Positions 50,628 through 56,838 of a stretch of DNA of 56,838 nt are shown here, in pieces. The DNA comes from a virus, in the IMG/VR virus record IMGVR_UViG_3300037193_001909, positions 1 through 56,838 of that record, one strand, 5' to 3'. The notes below the pieces were generated by a model that saw nothing but the letters and a program-made list of their open reading frames with translations, did not search any database and was not told where the DNA came from. Position 1 is the stretch's first letter, and every line of letters starts with the position of its first letter. The position numbers and the translations under genes are program-made.

Positions 50628-50854
50628 CGCGTCACCTGCACCAGCACGAACCCTTTCGCTTCTAGTTCCTTGACGAGAGTCAAGCCGCGATCGATCGGAT
50701 CACCGACGGAGGCGATGTGCGCCTTCGCCCACGCCTCCCCGATGCGCCACATCCGTACGTTCTGATCGCCGGTCCATTCCTGCGGCACGTAGAGTCCTTC
50801 CCTTCTGCGGTGCGCGCGCAGGAGCCGCACTTCGAGCTGCTCGGCGGGCGTCAT
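50624..50854 (-). CDS. hypothetical protein, 76 aa
   Basis: ATG (50854) in ATGA overlap. Helical start (TPAEQLEVRLLRAHRRREG), then NVRMWRIGEAWAKAHIASVG and a short beta end. Not recognised. Confidence 0.6.
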   Translation of the reverse strand: MTPAEQLEVRLLRAHRRREGLYVPQEWTGDQNVRMWRIGEAWAKAHIASVGDPIDRGLTLVKELEAKGFVLVQVTR

Positions 50855-51132
50855 GCGGTCCTCATCTGGTAGATAGACGTTTCGTTGTCGAAGATCCACA
50901 GACGCTCGGCTGCTCGCAGGTTGTACTCCGCAAGGTCCGCATTCAGCGTCTCTACGTTGTACCGGGCACCAATTGCGAACGGGCGCCCGGACTTCGTGAA
51001 GCCGACGGTGAAGAAGTGCTTCCGCGCGATGGCGACGAACCGCGACTCGCTATCCTGGAGCGGCCGGACGGGCTCGGCCTGGAAGTCGTTCTTCAGGACG
51101 TCGATGACGTGCCGGTCGGTGCGCGGGCTCAT
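50851..51132 (-). CDS. hypothetical protein, 93 aa
   Basis: ATG (51132) in ATGA overlap with the lipoprotein gene. KHFFTVGFTKSGRPFAIGAR and ERLWIFDNETSIYQMRT suggest a small alpha/beta domain. Not recognised. Confidence 0.6.
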   Translation of the reverse strand: MSPRTDRHVIDVLKNDFQAEPVRPLQDSESRFVAIARKHFFTVGFTKSGRPFAIGARYNVETLNADLAEYNLRAAERLWIFDNETSIYQMRTA

Positions 51133-51542
51133 TCCGGCAGACTCCCGATCGCGTCGGCCGCAATCTCGGCGGCGTCGATCGCGTTGCTCGAGATGGTTCC
51201 GCCTATGTCGTCGTACACCCACCCGCCGTGGCTCCGCGTGATCTCGATGTCGTCATACTTGCCGAGTTCGACGCAGTTGACGTCGCGCTCCGTGCGGATG
51301 ATGCCCGTCGCACGCGGGTGCCAGTCATCCGACGTTACCGGGTTGAACCACTCGGTCTTGCGGACCCAGCACCGGCCGTCCTTCTCGACTATCCCTACCG
51401 TTTCGCACTTCGTGGCCCACGTCGAGCACTGCAGTGCGAGGGGGACATCTGCCAAGTTCGCCGCGGCGACAGACTTCGGGACGTAGGGCTCCTCGGCGCA
51501 GCCGGCGAGCACCAGGACGGTGAGCAGAACGAGATTACGCAT
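51129..51542 (-). CDS. lipoprotein with one pentad-repeat stretch at its C-terminus
   Basis: ATG (51542) gives 137 residues. RNLVLLTVLVLAGC is a perfect lipoprotein signal (LAGC, Cys 15). The mature part has four further cysteines (LQCSTWATKCET, GRCWVR, VNCVEL). It ends in NAIDAAEIAADAIGS, the same five-residue pattern as the secreted repeat protein at 8089-9459. Early-expressed lipoproteins in phages sometimes block superinfection; here that is only a possibility. Confidence 0.7.
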   Translation of the reverse strand: MRNLVLLTVLVLAGCAEEPYVPKSVAAANLADVPLALQCSTWATKCETVGIVEKDGRCWVRKTEWFNPVTSDDWHPRATGIIRTERDVNCVELGKYDDIEITRSHGGWVYDDIGGTISSNAIDAAEIAADAIGSLPE

Positions 51543-51765
51543 TGTCTTTCTCCTTGTTGCCGGGCTGCGCGCCGCCAACCGCCGCAGCCAGGCAGCAAAC
51601 TCCAAACAGCAGAAATCCGAGGACGACAAAGAACGTCGTCGCGGCCCACGGGAAGCCCCACCATTGCAGGGTGACGTACTTCACATCGCGCACGAGCCAG
51701 GCCGAGAACCACACGCTTGCCAGCGCCAGCGCGAAAGACAGCACAGATAACGATAGAAATTTCAT
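51535..51765 (-). CDS. two-span membrane protein, 76 aa
   Basis: AAGGAG lies upstream of ATG (51765). Hydrophobic helices FLSLSVLSFALALASVWFSA and TTFFVVLGFLLFGVCCLAAA are separated by DVKYVTLQWWG. It overlaps the preceding micro-protein (ATGA) and the following lipoprotein (8 bases). Function unknown. Confidence 0.65.
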   Translation of the reverse strand: MKFLSLSVLSFALALASVWFSAWLVRDVKYVTLQWWGFPWAATTFFVVLGFLLFGVCCLAAAVGGAQPGNKEKDNA

Positions 51766-51935
51766 TGCTCTTTCTCCTTTCGAGTCAGAAATTGCACGCC
51801 GCCGAGCAGCATGAGGAAGACGCCGATCGTGACGACTCCGCCGGCCTTGAGCCATAACGTAAGCCATCCGATGCCGAAGATTACTGTCCAGAACGCAGCC
51901 TCGGGCGTACGCATTGAAGTGTCAGAAGATGTCAT
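51762..51935 (-). CDS. two-span membrane micro-protein, 57 aa
   Basis: ATG (51935) lies within the end of the upstream gene; the stop overlaps the next ATG. AAFWTVIFGIGWLTLWLKAG and VVTIGVFLMLLGGVQFL form a helical hairpin with a charged C-terminus (TRKEKEQ). Function unknown. Confidence 0.6.
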   Translation of the reverse strand: MTSSDTSMRTPEAAFWTVIFGIGWLTLWLKAGGVVTIGVFLMLLGGVQFLTRKEKEQ

Positions 51936-52134
51936 AGTCTGCTCCGTTTGGCGGTTCGTCGCAGCGCTCGAGCCCGTTCATCGTCACGAGCTCGTCCCAG
52001 TGTTCGAACTCGAACTCCTCGACGCTGCCGTCGTAGTAGAGGACCTCGATGAGCTCGTCGTCCTCGTCGATGGTGACGACTTTGAACGGGTCGATCTCGG
52101 GTGCCTTGTACCATTGGCCGATGACAGGCTTCAT
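51922..52134 (-). CDS. small acidic protein, DUF6763-like
   Basis: 70 residues, ATGA overlap. MKPVIGQWYKAPEIDPFKVV, then DEDDELIEVLYYDGSVEEFE matches a family of small acidic proteins of unknown function found in phages and Proteobacteria. Predicted small beta fold. Confidence 0.65.
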   Translation of the reverse strand: MKPVIGQWYKAPEIDPFKVVTIDEDDELIEVLYYDGSVEEFEFEHWDELVTMNGLERCDEPPNGADYDIF

Positions 52135-52361
52135 GAAGCCCTCCGACGGTGATCGATGGTGGCCGGCGGACGCGCCCGAGGACGCAGTCGCTCGGCATCC
52201 CGCTCGCGCTCGTGCCGCTTGATCGCGTAGTACGAGATGACGACCAGGACGGCGGCCGCGATGAGGAGCCCGGCGCGGTGCCAGGCGGACCCGGCCGCTG
52301 CGGACGGCAGCGCGAGGAAGAAGACGAACCAGGCGTACAGAAGCCCTGAGTGATTACGCAT
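52131..52361 (-). CDS. membrane protein, 76 aa
   Basis: GGAG lies upstream of ATG (52361). Two hydrophobic helices (LLYAWFVFFLALPSAAAGSA and AGLLIAAAVLVVISYYAI) are followed by a very basic tail (RHERERDAERLRPRARPP). Function unknown. Confidence 0.65.
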   Translation of the reverse strand: MRNHSGLLYAWFVFFLALPSAAAGSAWHRAGLLIAAAVLVVISYYAIKRHERERDAERLRPRARPPATIDHRRRAS

Positions 52362-52385
52362 TGTGTTCTCCTGCGTTGTTGGTGG

Positions 52386-52913
52386 TTAGAGGCCGCTCAC
52401 GTAGCGCCAGCGCAGCACCTTGAAGTCGCGTCGGTACGACGTGGCCGTGTCGCGAGCGCGCTTGCCGTCCTGCGTCATCCACGCGCCGTCGAGGTACTGC
52501 AGGACGCAATGCCAGCTTTTGCTGCGTCCTTCGAACTTGTTCCACTCGCTGTACTCCGCCAGGACGCGAACGCCGTTCTCCGGCACGAACTTAGGCGGTT
52601 CGTGCCAGCCGCTGTCGCCGTGCGAGTAGCCGGCGTGCGGGACGACGCACGGTTTCGGCGGGTTGCACTTCGGGCACCCGGTCTCGAGCTTCTTTTCAAG
52701 TGCGGCGACGCGCACTTCGAGGGGCTCGGGTTCGGGGACGAGATCCAGATGCGGGTCCGTGCCGCTCTCGTGATACTTGCCGTCAGCCATCCAGGACAGC
52801 TGTCTGTAGTCGACAAAGCCAACTAGCGGGTACGTGGCTGTGTAGTCCAGTCGGCGCAGGCAACGCACTTCCCTTCCGTCCCGAGTCCGGTACTTCTTCG
52901 TGAGGTCAAGCAT
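52386..52913 (-). CDS. hypothetical protein, 175 aa
   Basis: ATG (52913) is chosen because the frame upstream lies within the previous gene. The start LDLTKKYRTRDGREVRCLRR followed by ATYPLVGFVDYRQLSWMADG is a recurrent N-terminal pattern of short phage proteins of unknown role. A CPKCNPPKPC site may bind zinc in the middle. Confidence 0.65.
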   Translation of the reverse strand: MLDLTKKYRTRDGREVRCLRRLDYTATYPLVGFVDYRQLSWMADGKYHESGTDPHLDLVPEPEPLEVRVAALEKKLETGCPKCNPPKPCVVPHAGYSHGDSGWHEPPKFVPENGVRVLAEYSEWNKFEGRSKSWHCVLQYLDGAWMTQDGKRARDTATSYRRDFKVLRWRYVSGL

Positions 52914-53355
52914 GTGCGGTCGCCTCCGCGCGATTGAGCAGTTCGTCGATGCGGTCGGCCACCATCTTCGGGGTGATGCTGTCCATGCACGCGAAGTCGG
53001 TGTACTTGTGTGGGTTGAACAGGTACTCGGCATCTTCGTAGCCGATTCGGAAGAACTTCTCGGCGACCTGGTACCCGTCGGCGTATCCGAGGCCTTTGAA
53101 CCGCACCACGGCCATGCCGTCGAATGCGAAGTGCAGCGACAGCCCGAGCTTCTTGAGCTCCGGCAGCGTCGCGCCGAGGCCGAGCGCACAGCACGCGGTG
53201 CCGCAGCCGGGCGGCGCGCCTACTCCTCTGAGGTGCTCGGGGCGCTTCGTCGCCCATCGACGCATGTTGAAGTGGATCTTGCGGCGCTTGCGCTTGTTCG
53301 ATTCGTCGAACTTGAGCAGCGCGTCGCGCAGGATGATGAGTCTCTTCTTGATCAT
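52906..53355 (-). CDS. hypothetical cysteine-motif protein, 149 aa (paralogue A)
   Basis: AGGAG precedes ATG (53355). The core PPGCGTACCALGLGATLPEL resembles the CKTTHCVAGF site of the next upstream gene and a wider phage family with a C-G-T-x-x-C-A-x-G motif. The following LSLHFAFDGMAVVRF and YGYEDAEYLF-like elements suggest alpha/beta structure. Function unknown. Confidence 0.65.
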   Translation of the reverse strand: MIKKRLIILRDALLKFDESNKRKRRKIHFNMRRWATKRPEHLRGVGAPPGCGTACCALGLGATLPELKKLGLSLHFAFDGMAVVRFKGLGYADGYQVAEKFFRIGYEDAEYLFNPHKYTDFACMDSITPKMVADRIDELLNRAEATAHA

Positions 53356-53373
53356 TGACGTACTCCTGAGAAG

Positions 53374-53778
53374 TTAGAGCGTCTGGATGACGCCAGATCG
53401 AGCGATCTGCTGCAACTCGGCGAGCGTGGTCCCGCAATCGAACAGTTTTACGCGAAAACTGGTGCCGTACGGAACGCCCAGCCAGTGCGCAGCGCGATGA
53501 TCGCTGAAGCAGCGTCCCCGCTTCGCTTCGCGCATCATGTACGCCGCGGCTTTGCCGACGTTGGTCGTGCCGCTGTCGTCCGCCCACGCGCCGCCGTTAC
53601 CAAACGTGCCGCCGATATTCTTGTAGCCCGCCGCGATCATATCGCAGAACCCGGCGACGCAGTGCGTGGTCTTACAGTGCCAATGGCCTTGGTCCCAGTG
53701 CTCCGGATGCTGCTCGATGAACCGGACGATACGGCGCAGACGCGCGAGGCCGCGCTTGGTCATTTTGAAAGTCGTCAT
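53374..53778 (-). CDS. hypothetical cysteine-motif protein, 134 aa (paralogue B)
   Basis: AGGAG precedes ATG (53778). A helical start (KRGLARLRRIVRFIEQHPEH) leads to HWHCKTTHCVAGFCDM, then SDHRAAHWLGVPYGTSF. The Cys/His cluster could bind metal. It appears distantly related to the neighbouring gene at 52906. Function unknown. Confidence 0.65.
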   Translation of the reverse strand: MTTFKMTKRGLARLRRIVRFIEQHPEHWDQGHWHCKTTHCVAGFCDMIAAGYKNIGGTFGNGGAWADDSGTTNVGKAAAYMMREAKRGRCFSDHRAAHWLGVPYGTSFRVKLFDCGTTLAELQQIARSGVIQTL

Positions 53779-54292
53779 TGAGGTCTCCTGTGATTCGTGG
53801 CTCCGTAGAAGTGGAGCGTCGGACTGCCGCGCCGTGACGCAACGATCGCATCGCCGGTGTGAGGCTGTTCGGGTGCGACTTCCGAGAGGTAGCTACCCCG
53901 GAGGCCGCGGAAGTTGTTAGACGGGTTGCACCGGCATGCGTAGCGCCCGCCGAGGGGTGCGGGTGCGAGTGGCGAGTACCGAACGACACGCGCCATCGGA
54001 GCCTGTGACGTCTCGCGATCCTGCGCTGGGTGGCGTACGTGATGCTAACCTGATGAATGGTGTCGCAATTGATGCGCTCAAATCCGTCCACCCACCCCTT
54101 GGCAATATAGGTGAGGTCAAACCCGCTTGGCGCCGACAGCCCATTTCTAATGCGCGATTGGCTGTATTCGGCGCACCAGTTCCAGACCTGGTTAACTTCG
54201 ATAGCTGCAGCATTCAGCCACGGATACGCATCGCGTTTCACTTTCAGGCGAATGGTCTTCAGACGTTTCAACGCCAGTTTCTCAGTACTCAC
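53672..54292 (-). CDS. TnpB-like N-terminal fragment
   Basis: GTG (54292) in GTGA overlap with the upstream gene. The first about 100 residues (LKTIRLKVKRDAYPWLNAAA, then EVNQVWNWCAEYSQ, SGFDLTYIAKGW and YATQRRIARRHRLRWRVS) match the N-terminal part of TnpB-type transposon proteins, ahead of the usual ARRSLGWVPFK. After about residue 102 the frame turns into Arg/His/Ser-rich sequence and overlaps two downstream genes. No RuvC motifs are present, so it cannot be a nuclease. Confidence 0.5.
   Translation of the reverse strand: MSTEKLALKRLKTIRLKVKRDAYPWLNAAAIEVNQVWNWCAEYSQSRIRNGLSAPSGFDLTYIAKGWVDGFERINCDTIHQVSITYATQRRIARRHRLRWRVSFGTRHSHPHPSAGATHAGATRLTTSAASGVATSRKSHPNSLTPAMRSLRHGAAVRRSTSTEPRITGDLNDDFQNDQARPRASAPYRPVHRAASGALGPRPLAL
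53775..53996 (-). CDS. hypothetical protein, 73 aa, in the frame overlapping the TnpB-like gene
   Basis: Its stop overlaps the next ATG (ATGA), as for most genes here, and its codons mostly end in G or C. The start ATG 53996 lies inside the TnpB-like frame with only a weak CAGG upstream. The sequence has two close cysteines (ACRCNPSNNF) and AIVASRRGSPTLHFYGATNH. It may be an independent gene or the out-of-frame end of the upstream one. Confidence 0.45.
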   Translation of the reverse strand: MARVVRYSPLAPAPLGGRYACRCNPSNNFRGLRGSYLSEVAPEQPHTGDAIVASRRGSPTLHFYGATNHRRPQ

Positions 54293-54771
54293 TTCGCCCC
54301 CTGCTGCGCGAGGGCGGCGTCTATCGCACGCATGAGGCTCGTGTACTCAGGCCCGCCGGAATACTCGCCGTTGGTCTGTGCACGGTAGACCTCTAGCTTC
54401 TGGCGAGCTGCTTGCAACACCACGGCCAGCGCATCGCGTTGGGCGAGGAGGGCGGCGTGGGAGGCGCGGCATTCCTTGAATGCGTCGAATATGCCGTCGC
54501 TCACAGATGGGAAACCCTCGAAGCATCGAGCCTGTAGTTCGGCGTGCTCGTTTTCCTCACGCTCTAAACGATCGAGATGGCGCATAACGGCGCGAGCGTG
54601 ACGTTCGTCGTAGCCAATCATTCTGCGGGAGCGGAAATCCCCCTCGAACCATGCGCGGGCATCGGCAAGAGAGACTTTCTCAACATCCAACTCCCCGTAT
54701 GGAGTGCGGTCGCGGATGGCCTGTTCTTCCGGCGTCGGCGTCTGCGCCCCCTGTGTCGGATCGGTGGTCAT
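54289..54771 (-). CDS. hypothetical helical protein, 160 aa
   Basis: ATG (54771) and stop both lie in overlaps. A disordered start (TTDPTQGAQTPTPEEQAIRD) is followed by a long helical region (HARAVMRHLDRLEREENEHA) and a C-terminus ending in SLMRAIDAALAQQG, a motif shared with the gene at 54995 (ITMRAAIDAALS). Such endings recur in phage early proteins of the Ea22 type. Function unknown. Confidence 0.65.
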   Translation of the reverse strand: MTTDPTQGAQTPTPEEQAIRDRTPYGELDVEKVSLADARAWFEGDFRSRRMIGYDERHARAVMRHLDRLEREENEHAELQARCFEGFPSVSDGIFDAFKECRASHAALLAQRDALAVVLQAARQKLEVYRAQTNGEYSGGPEYTSLMRAIDAALAQQGAK

Positions 54772-54998
54772 GAAAGAGCCCTCACTATCTGCCTCAGCTT
54801 TCGCAACGGGATGCGCACGGTGTCGGTCCCGACGCCGGGTTGGTAAATGCAGACATCAATACTTCCCTTGTTCGTGTAGAACCAAGCATCACGGTAGACC
54901 GGTGCTGACCCGCGATTGGCCCATTTCAATGGGTATGGGCCGTTGCGCGGCTTGATTCGCCGCTCCGTCGTGTAGAAATCGTCAGTGCGTTTTTTCAT
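54768..54998 (-). CDS. hypothetical protein, 76 aa
   Basis: ATGA overlaps on both sides. Basic N-terminus (KKRTDDFYTTERRIKPRNG), then a beta-like AWFYTNKGSIDVCIYQPG and IPLRKLRQIVRAL. Not recognised. Confidence 0.65.
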   Translation of the reverse strand: MKKRTDDFYTTERRIKPRNGPYPLKWANRGSAPVYRDAWFYTNKGSIDVCIYQPGVGTDTVRIPLRKLRQIVRALS

Positions 54999-55399
54999 CC
55001 CTCCCTCCCCGCCATGCCGGCAGATGGGTGGGTGGAGAGGGCGGCGTCGATGGCCGCACGCATGGTGATCATGCTCCGACTGATGAAGCTGAGTCCGTTA
55101 CTGATGTCCACAACATGCCAGGACGTGCGTTCCGTATTGGCCATAACGCGAACGGCTCGTGATGGATCGGCTAACCAGTCCAACCGCTGCGTATCCTTCT
55201 CCGCCTCCCCCAGCCGCCGATGGAGGGCGTCGCGCTCATCCTCTAACGCAGCGATCTGCTCCGGTAGTTTGACCGCCTGTTCGTGCCAGAAGTCGCGGTC
55301 CCGCTCCAACTCCGCGATGCGTGCCTCCAACGCCTTGATCTCGTCGATTACCCATGGAGCGGCCTCGCTGTTAGGCCTGACGCGCTGGCTGAGGCTCAC
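54995..55399 (-). CDS. coiled-coil early protein, 134 aa
   Basis: GTG (55399) in GTGA overlap. A coiled coil (DEIKALEARIAELERDRDFW to LHRRLGEAEKDTQ) precedes RLDWLADPSRAVRVMANTER and MITMRAAIDAAL. The LDWL and AIDAAL elements occur together in many short phage proteins of unknown function. Confidence 0.65.
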   Translation of the reverse strand: MSLSQRVRPNSEAAPWVIDEIKALEARIAELERDRDFWHEQAVKLPEQIAALEDERDALHRRLGEAEKDTQRLDWLADPSRAVRVMANTERTSWHVVDISNGLSFISRSMITMRAAIDAALSTHPSAGMAGREG

Positions 55400-56103
55400 G
55401 GCGTTACCCCCGCCGCGCACTGCTCCGGCGTCAACCCGCGCTGATTCTCCGGCACGTAGCAATGCCCCTTCGCCTCCGGCGGACACGGCGCGCACATCGG
55501 GTAATCAACGCTCGCGATCCAGGCGCCAGCCTCGTGCGCCGTCGTCATCTCGGGCGCTGGCCACTCCTCGTCGGTGACGACATCAGCCACGGTATCGCCG
55601 CACTTGCGCAGCGGCGTCACGTTCTTCCGCCAACAGGACGACTCGCGCCAGCTCTGTTTGGTGTAGCTCACGGTCGATATCTCAAACTCCGTCGGGTCGT
55701 CCAGGCATGCCGTGTTCTCCAGCGTGCCGACGATGCGGAATTTCGGATCAGCGGTCCCGTCGCTCGGCTCCGTGACCATCGCGCCCTCGATGGCTTCCGC
55801 TGGCGGCGTCGGTTCGTTGTCGCACGTGCCGGTGTACGTGAGCAGATGCCGCTGCGTGCATGTGTACTTCGCCGTGTCGGCCGTGCTCTTGCGCAGCTCA
55901 GCCTCGCCTGCCGCGCGGCACTCCTCGAACGTGGCGCGCTTCACCTGCACGCGCTTACCGTCCACCAGCTCCGTGATGGGCGAACCGGTCACGCCATCGA
56001 ACAGCAGGAAATTCTGGTCTTCCTGCGTGACGACGACGCCAGCGGAGAGCGCAGCGCGCGTCAGCAGGCCGAGAGTGAGAAGAATGCCGAGGATCTGTTT
56101 CAT
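55396..56103 (-). CDS. secreted cysteine-rich protein, 235 aa
   Basis: ATG (56103) in ATGA overlap. MKQILGILLTLGLLTRAALS is a signal peptide. The mature part has at least nine cysteines (KYTCTQRH, TGTCDNEP, ESSCWRKNV, PMCAPCPPEAKGHCY, EQCAAG), consistent with disulfides in the periplasm. Beta-rich middle (FRIVGTLENTACLDD). Function unknown. Confidence 0.65.
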   Translation of the reverse strand: MKQILGILLTLGLLTRAALSAGVVVTQEDQNFLLFDGVTGSPITELVDGKRVQVKRATFEECRAAGEAELRKSTADTAKYTCTQRHLLTYTGTCDNEPTPPAEAIEGAMVTEPSDGTADPKFRIVGTLENTACLDDPTEFEISTVSYTKQSWRESSCWRKNVTPLRKCGDTVADVVTDEEWPAPEMTTAHEAGAWIASVDYPMCAPCPPEAKGHCYVPENQRGLTPEQCAAGVTP

Positions 56104-56429
56104 GTCTGCTCCTTGAGTGACGCCAAAGTGTCTGCGGGTACGTCGATGTATCCGCAGGAGTCCCACGACGACGTGGGGATCGACCTGCCGAGAACGGGAC
56201 CGAGATCCAGCCCGTCCTTGGAAAGCACGCGCCGGTAGTAGTCTTTCCAGTTCGCCTCCGGCTCGGCTGCCCGCGGCGCGAAGAACTGCGCCTCCGAGCG
56301 GCCGAGGTGCTCGGCCAGTACCCGCAGCCAGTCGGGCCGATCGATGCGCGACACGTGCCCGTACTTGTTGGACGTGCGGCGGTAGCCGGCGGCAATCAAC
56401 GCCGCGACGAATTCCTCCGGGATACTCAT
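56100..56429 (-). CDS. hypothetical protein, 109 aa
   Basis: ATG (56429) and stop in ATGA overlaps. Helical N-terminus (SIPEEFVAALIAAGYRRTSN), a central PDWLRVLAEHLGRSEAQFFA and late SWDSCGYIDVPADTL. Not recognised. Confidence 0.6.
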   Translation of the reverse strand: MSIPEEFVAALIAAGYRRTSNKYGHVSRIDRPDWLRVLAEHLGRSEAQFFAPRAAEPEANWKDYYRRVLSKDGLDLGPVLGRSIPTSSWDSCGYIDVPADTLASLKEQT

Positions 56430-56698
56430 CGCGCGTCGTCCCGGTCCCTGCGCTCCAAGCACTCGAGCATCGAGCGCGCCAGCGTGCGGGAGACCCACTC
56501 GATCGTCTGCGCTCGTCGCTCGACGATCTCCCTGCGCTGCTGCATCAGCCAGAAGTCGGGCAGCGGCGGAGGCAACGGCTCGAGCTCGGCCATGCGCTCA
56601 TCGAAGGCGTGCCGCACGGTGTAGCGCCTGCCGTCGGGCATCGTGAAGGTGATCTCGACGGTGGCCGACTCGGCGAGGAAGTCGCGAGAGACGTGCAC
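56426..56698 (-). CDS. hypothetical protein, 90 aa
   Basis: GTG (56698) has GGAGG about 4-6 bases upstream. A beta pair (TVEITFTMPDGRRYTVRHAF) is followed by a Pro-rich turn (ELEPLPPPLPDFW) and a C-terminal helix. Not recognised. Confidence 0.6.
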   Translation of the reverse strand: MHVSRDFLAESATVEITFTMPDGRRYTVRHAFDERMAELEPLPPPLPDFWLMQQRREIVERRAQTIEWVSRTLARSMLECLERRDRDDAR

Positions 56699-56699
56699 G

Positions 56700-56838
56700 T
56701 TAGGCCTCCGTGAGATACAGGAACTGGCAGCCAGGCGCGCCCATGCCGATGAGGATCTGGACAACGCCCTCGCAGTAGTCCGATAGCGCTTTGTCTCTGG
56801 TGGCGGCGGCGTCGGCGGAGGCGGCGGCGTAGGCGGCG
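56700..56838 (-). CDS. partial gene, Ala-rich helical protein (5' end beyond the window)
   Basis: Open from the window edge to the stop at 56700. The 45 visible residues start with alternating Ala, Asp and Tyr (AAYAAASADAAATRDK) and end in GMGAPGCQFLYLTEA. Ala/Tyr/Asp repeat proteins with such a layout are common in phage early regions. The start is not in the window. Confidence 0.6.
   Translation of the reverse strand, partial: AAYAAASADAAATRDKALSDYCEGVVQILIGMGAPGCQFLYLTEA

Noticed and set aside
1-56838. CRISPR array, tRNA genes, integrase or repressor
   Set aside because: No regularly spaced repeats, no tRNA-like T-arm with acceptor pairing, and no recombinase or lysogeny regulator seen by eye; a tRNA scan was not possible.
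1-56838. Terminal direct repeat joining the window ends
   Set aside because: The first and last bases share no visible long identity; the right end cuts a gene, so the true genome ends cannot be judged.

Overview
This window is most of a tailed double-stranded DNA phage genome. It is GC-rich, gene-dense and free of tRNA genes, integrase and repressor. The host is inferred to be a GC-rich Gram-negative (proteobacterial) cell: there is a nested Rz/Rz1 spanin pair, two lipoproteins with Gram-negative lipoboxes, and a secreted outer-membrane-type beta-barrel resembling PagL. I see no tape measure, sheath, baseplate or major tail tube gene. Instead there are ejection-type proteins, an adaptor, a P22-gp10-like tail hub and a fibre, so a short-tailed (podovirus-like) particle is inferred. 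The right end cuts a gene; the left end starts at a gene boundary.

Plus strand, 1-34.9 kb, virion and lysis. Two small genes are followed by terminase small and large subunits, two unknowns and the portal (3643-5853). An accessory stretch (5854-14010) then separates portal from scaffold. It holds a small unknown protein, two secreted proteins, a secreted pentad-repeat protein and a Gly/Phe-rich immunoglobulin-like protein. After these come seven tightly overlapping reading frames for glycan chemistry: a GT-D glycosyltransferase, an FkbM methyltransferase, a split methyltransferase, an MptE/DUF115-like protein and two further GT-A-type glycosyltransferases. Scaffold, N4-gp56-type capsid, small head genes (one with an AT-hook), adaptor, tail hub and repeat-bearing fibre follow. 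Next are the PagL-like protein, four ejection-type proteins and a 2112-residue polyvalent protein. A GH19 endolysin, small membrane proteins, spanins and an HExxH protein end the strand.

Minus strand, 56.8-34.8 kb, early and replication genes. From the right end leftward there are about 27 small genes coupled by ATGA or GTGA overlaps. Most are unknown; several are membrane, lipoprotein or cysteine-rich, and one is a TnpB-like N-terminal fragment. Then come a primase-ATPase, a metallophosphoesterase with a zinc ribbon, a dATP/dGTP-diphosphohydrolase-type protein, a MazG-like pyrophosphohydrolase, an AT-hook protein, a DUF2800 nuclease, a DUF2815 (Enc34-type) single-strand binding protein, family A DNA polymerase, VRR-NUC nuclease and SNF2-type helicase. 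The last six resemble the Enc34-like replication module.

The two arms converge near 34.9 kb. The strongest candidates for something new are the secreted-protein plus glycan-enzyme module inside the head operon, the PagL-like enzyme beside the tail fibre, and a pentapeptide-type repeat shared between a virion-side protein and an early lipoprotein. All functions are read from sequence by eye; no database search was run.
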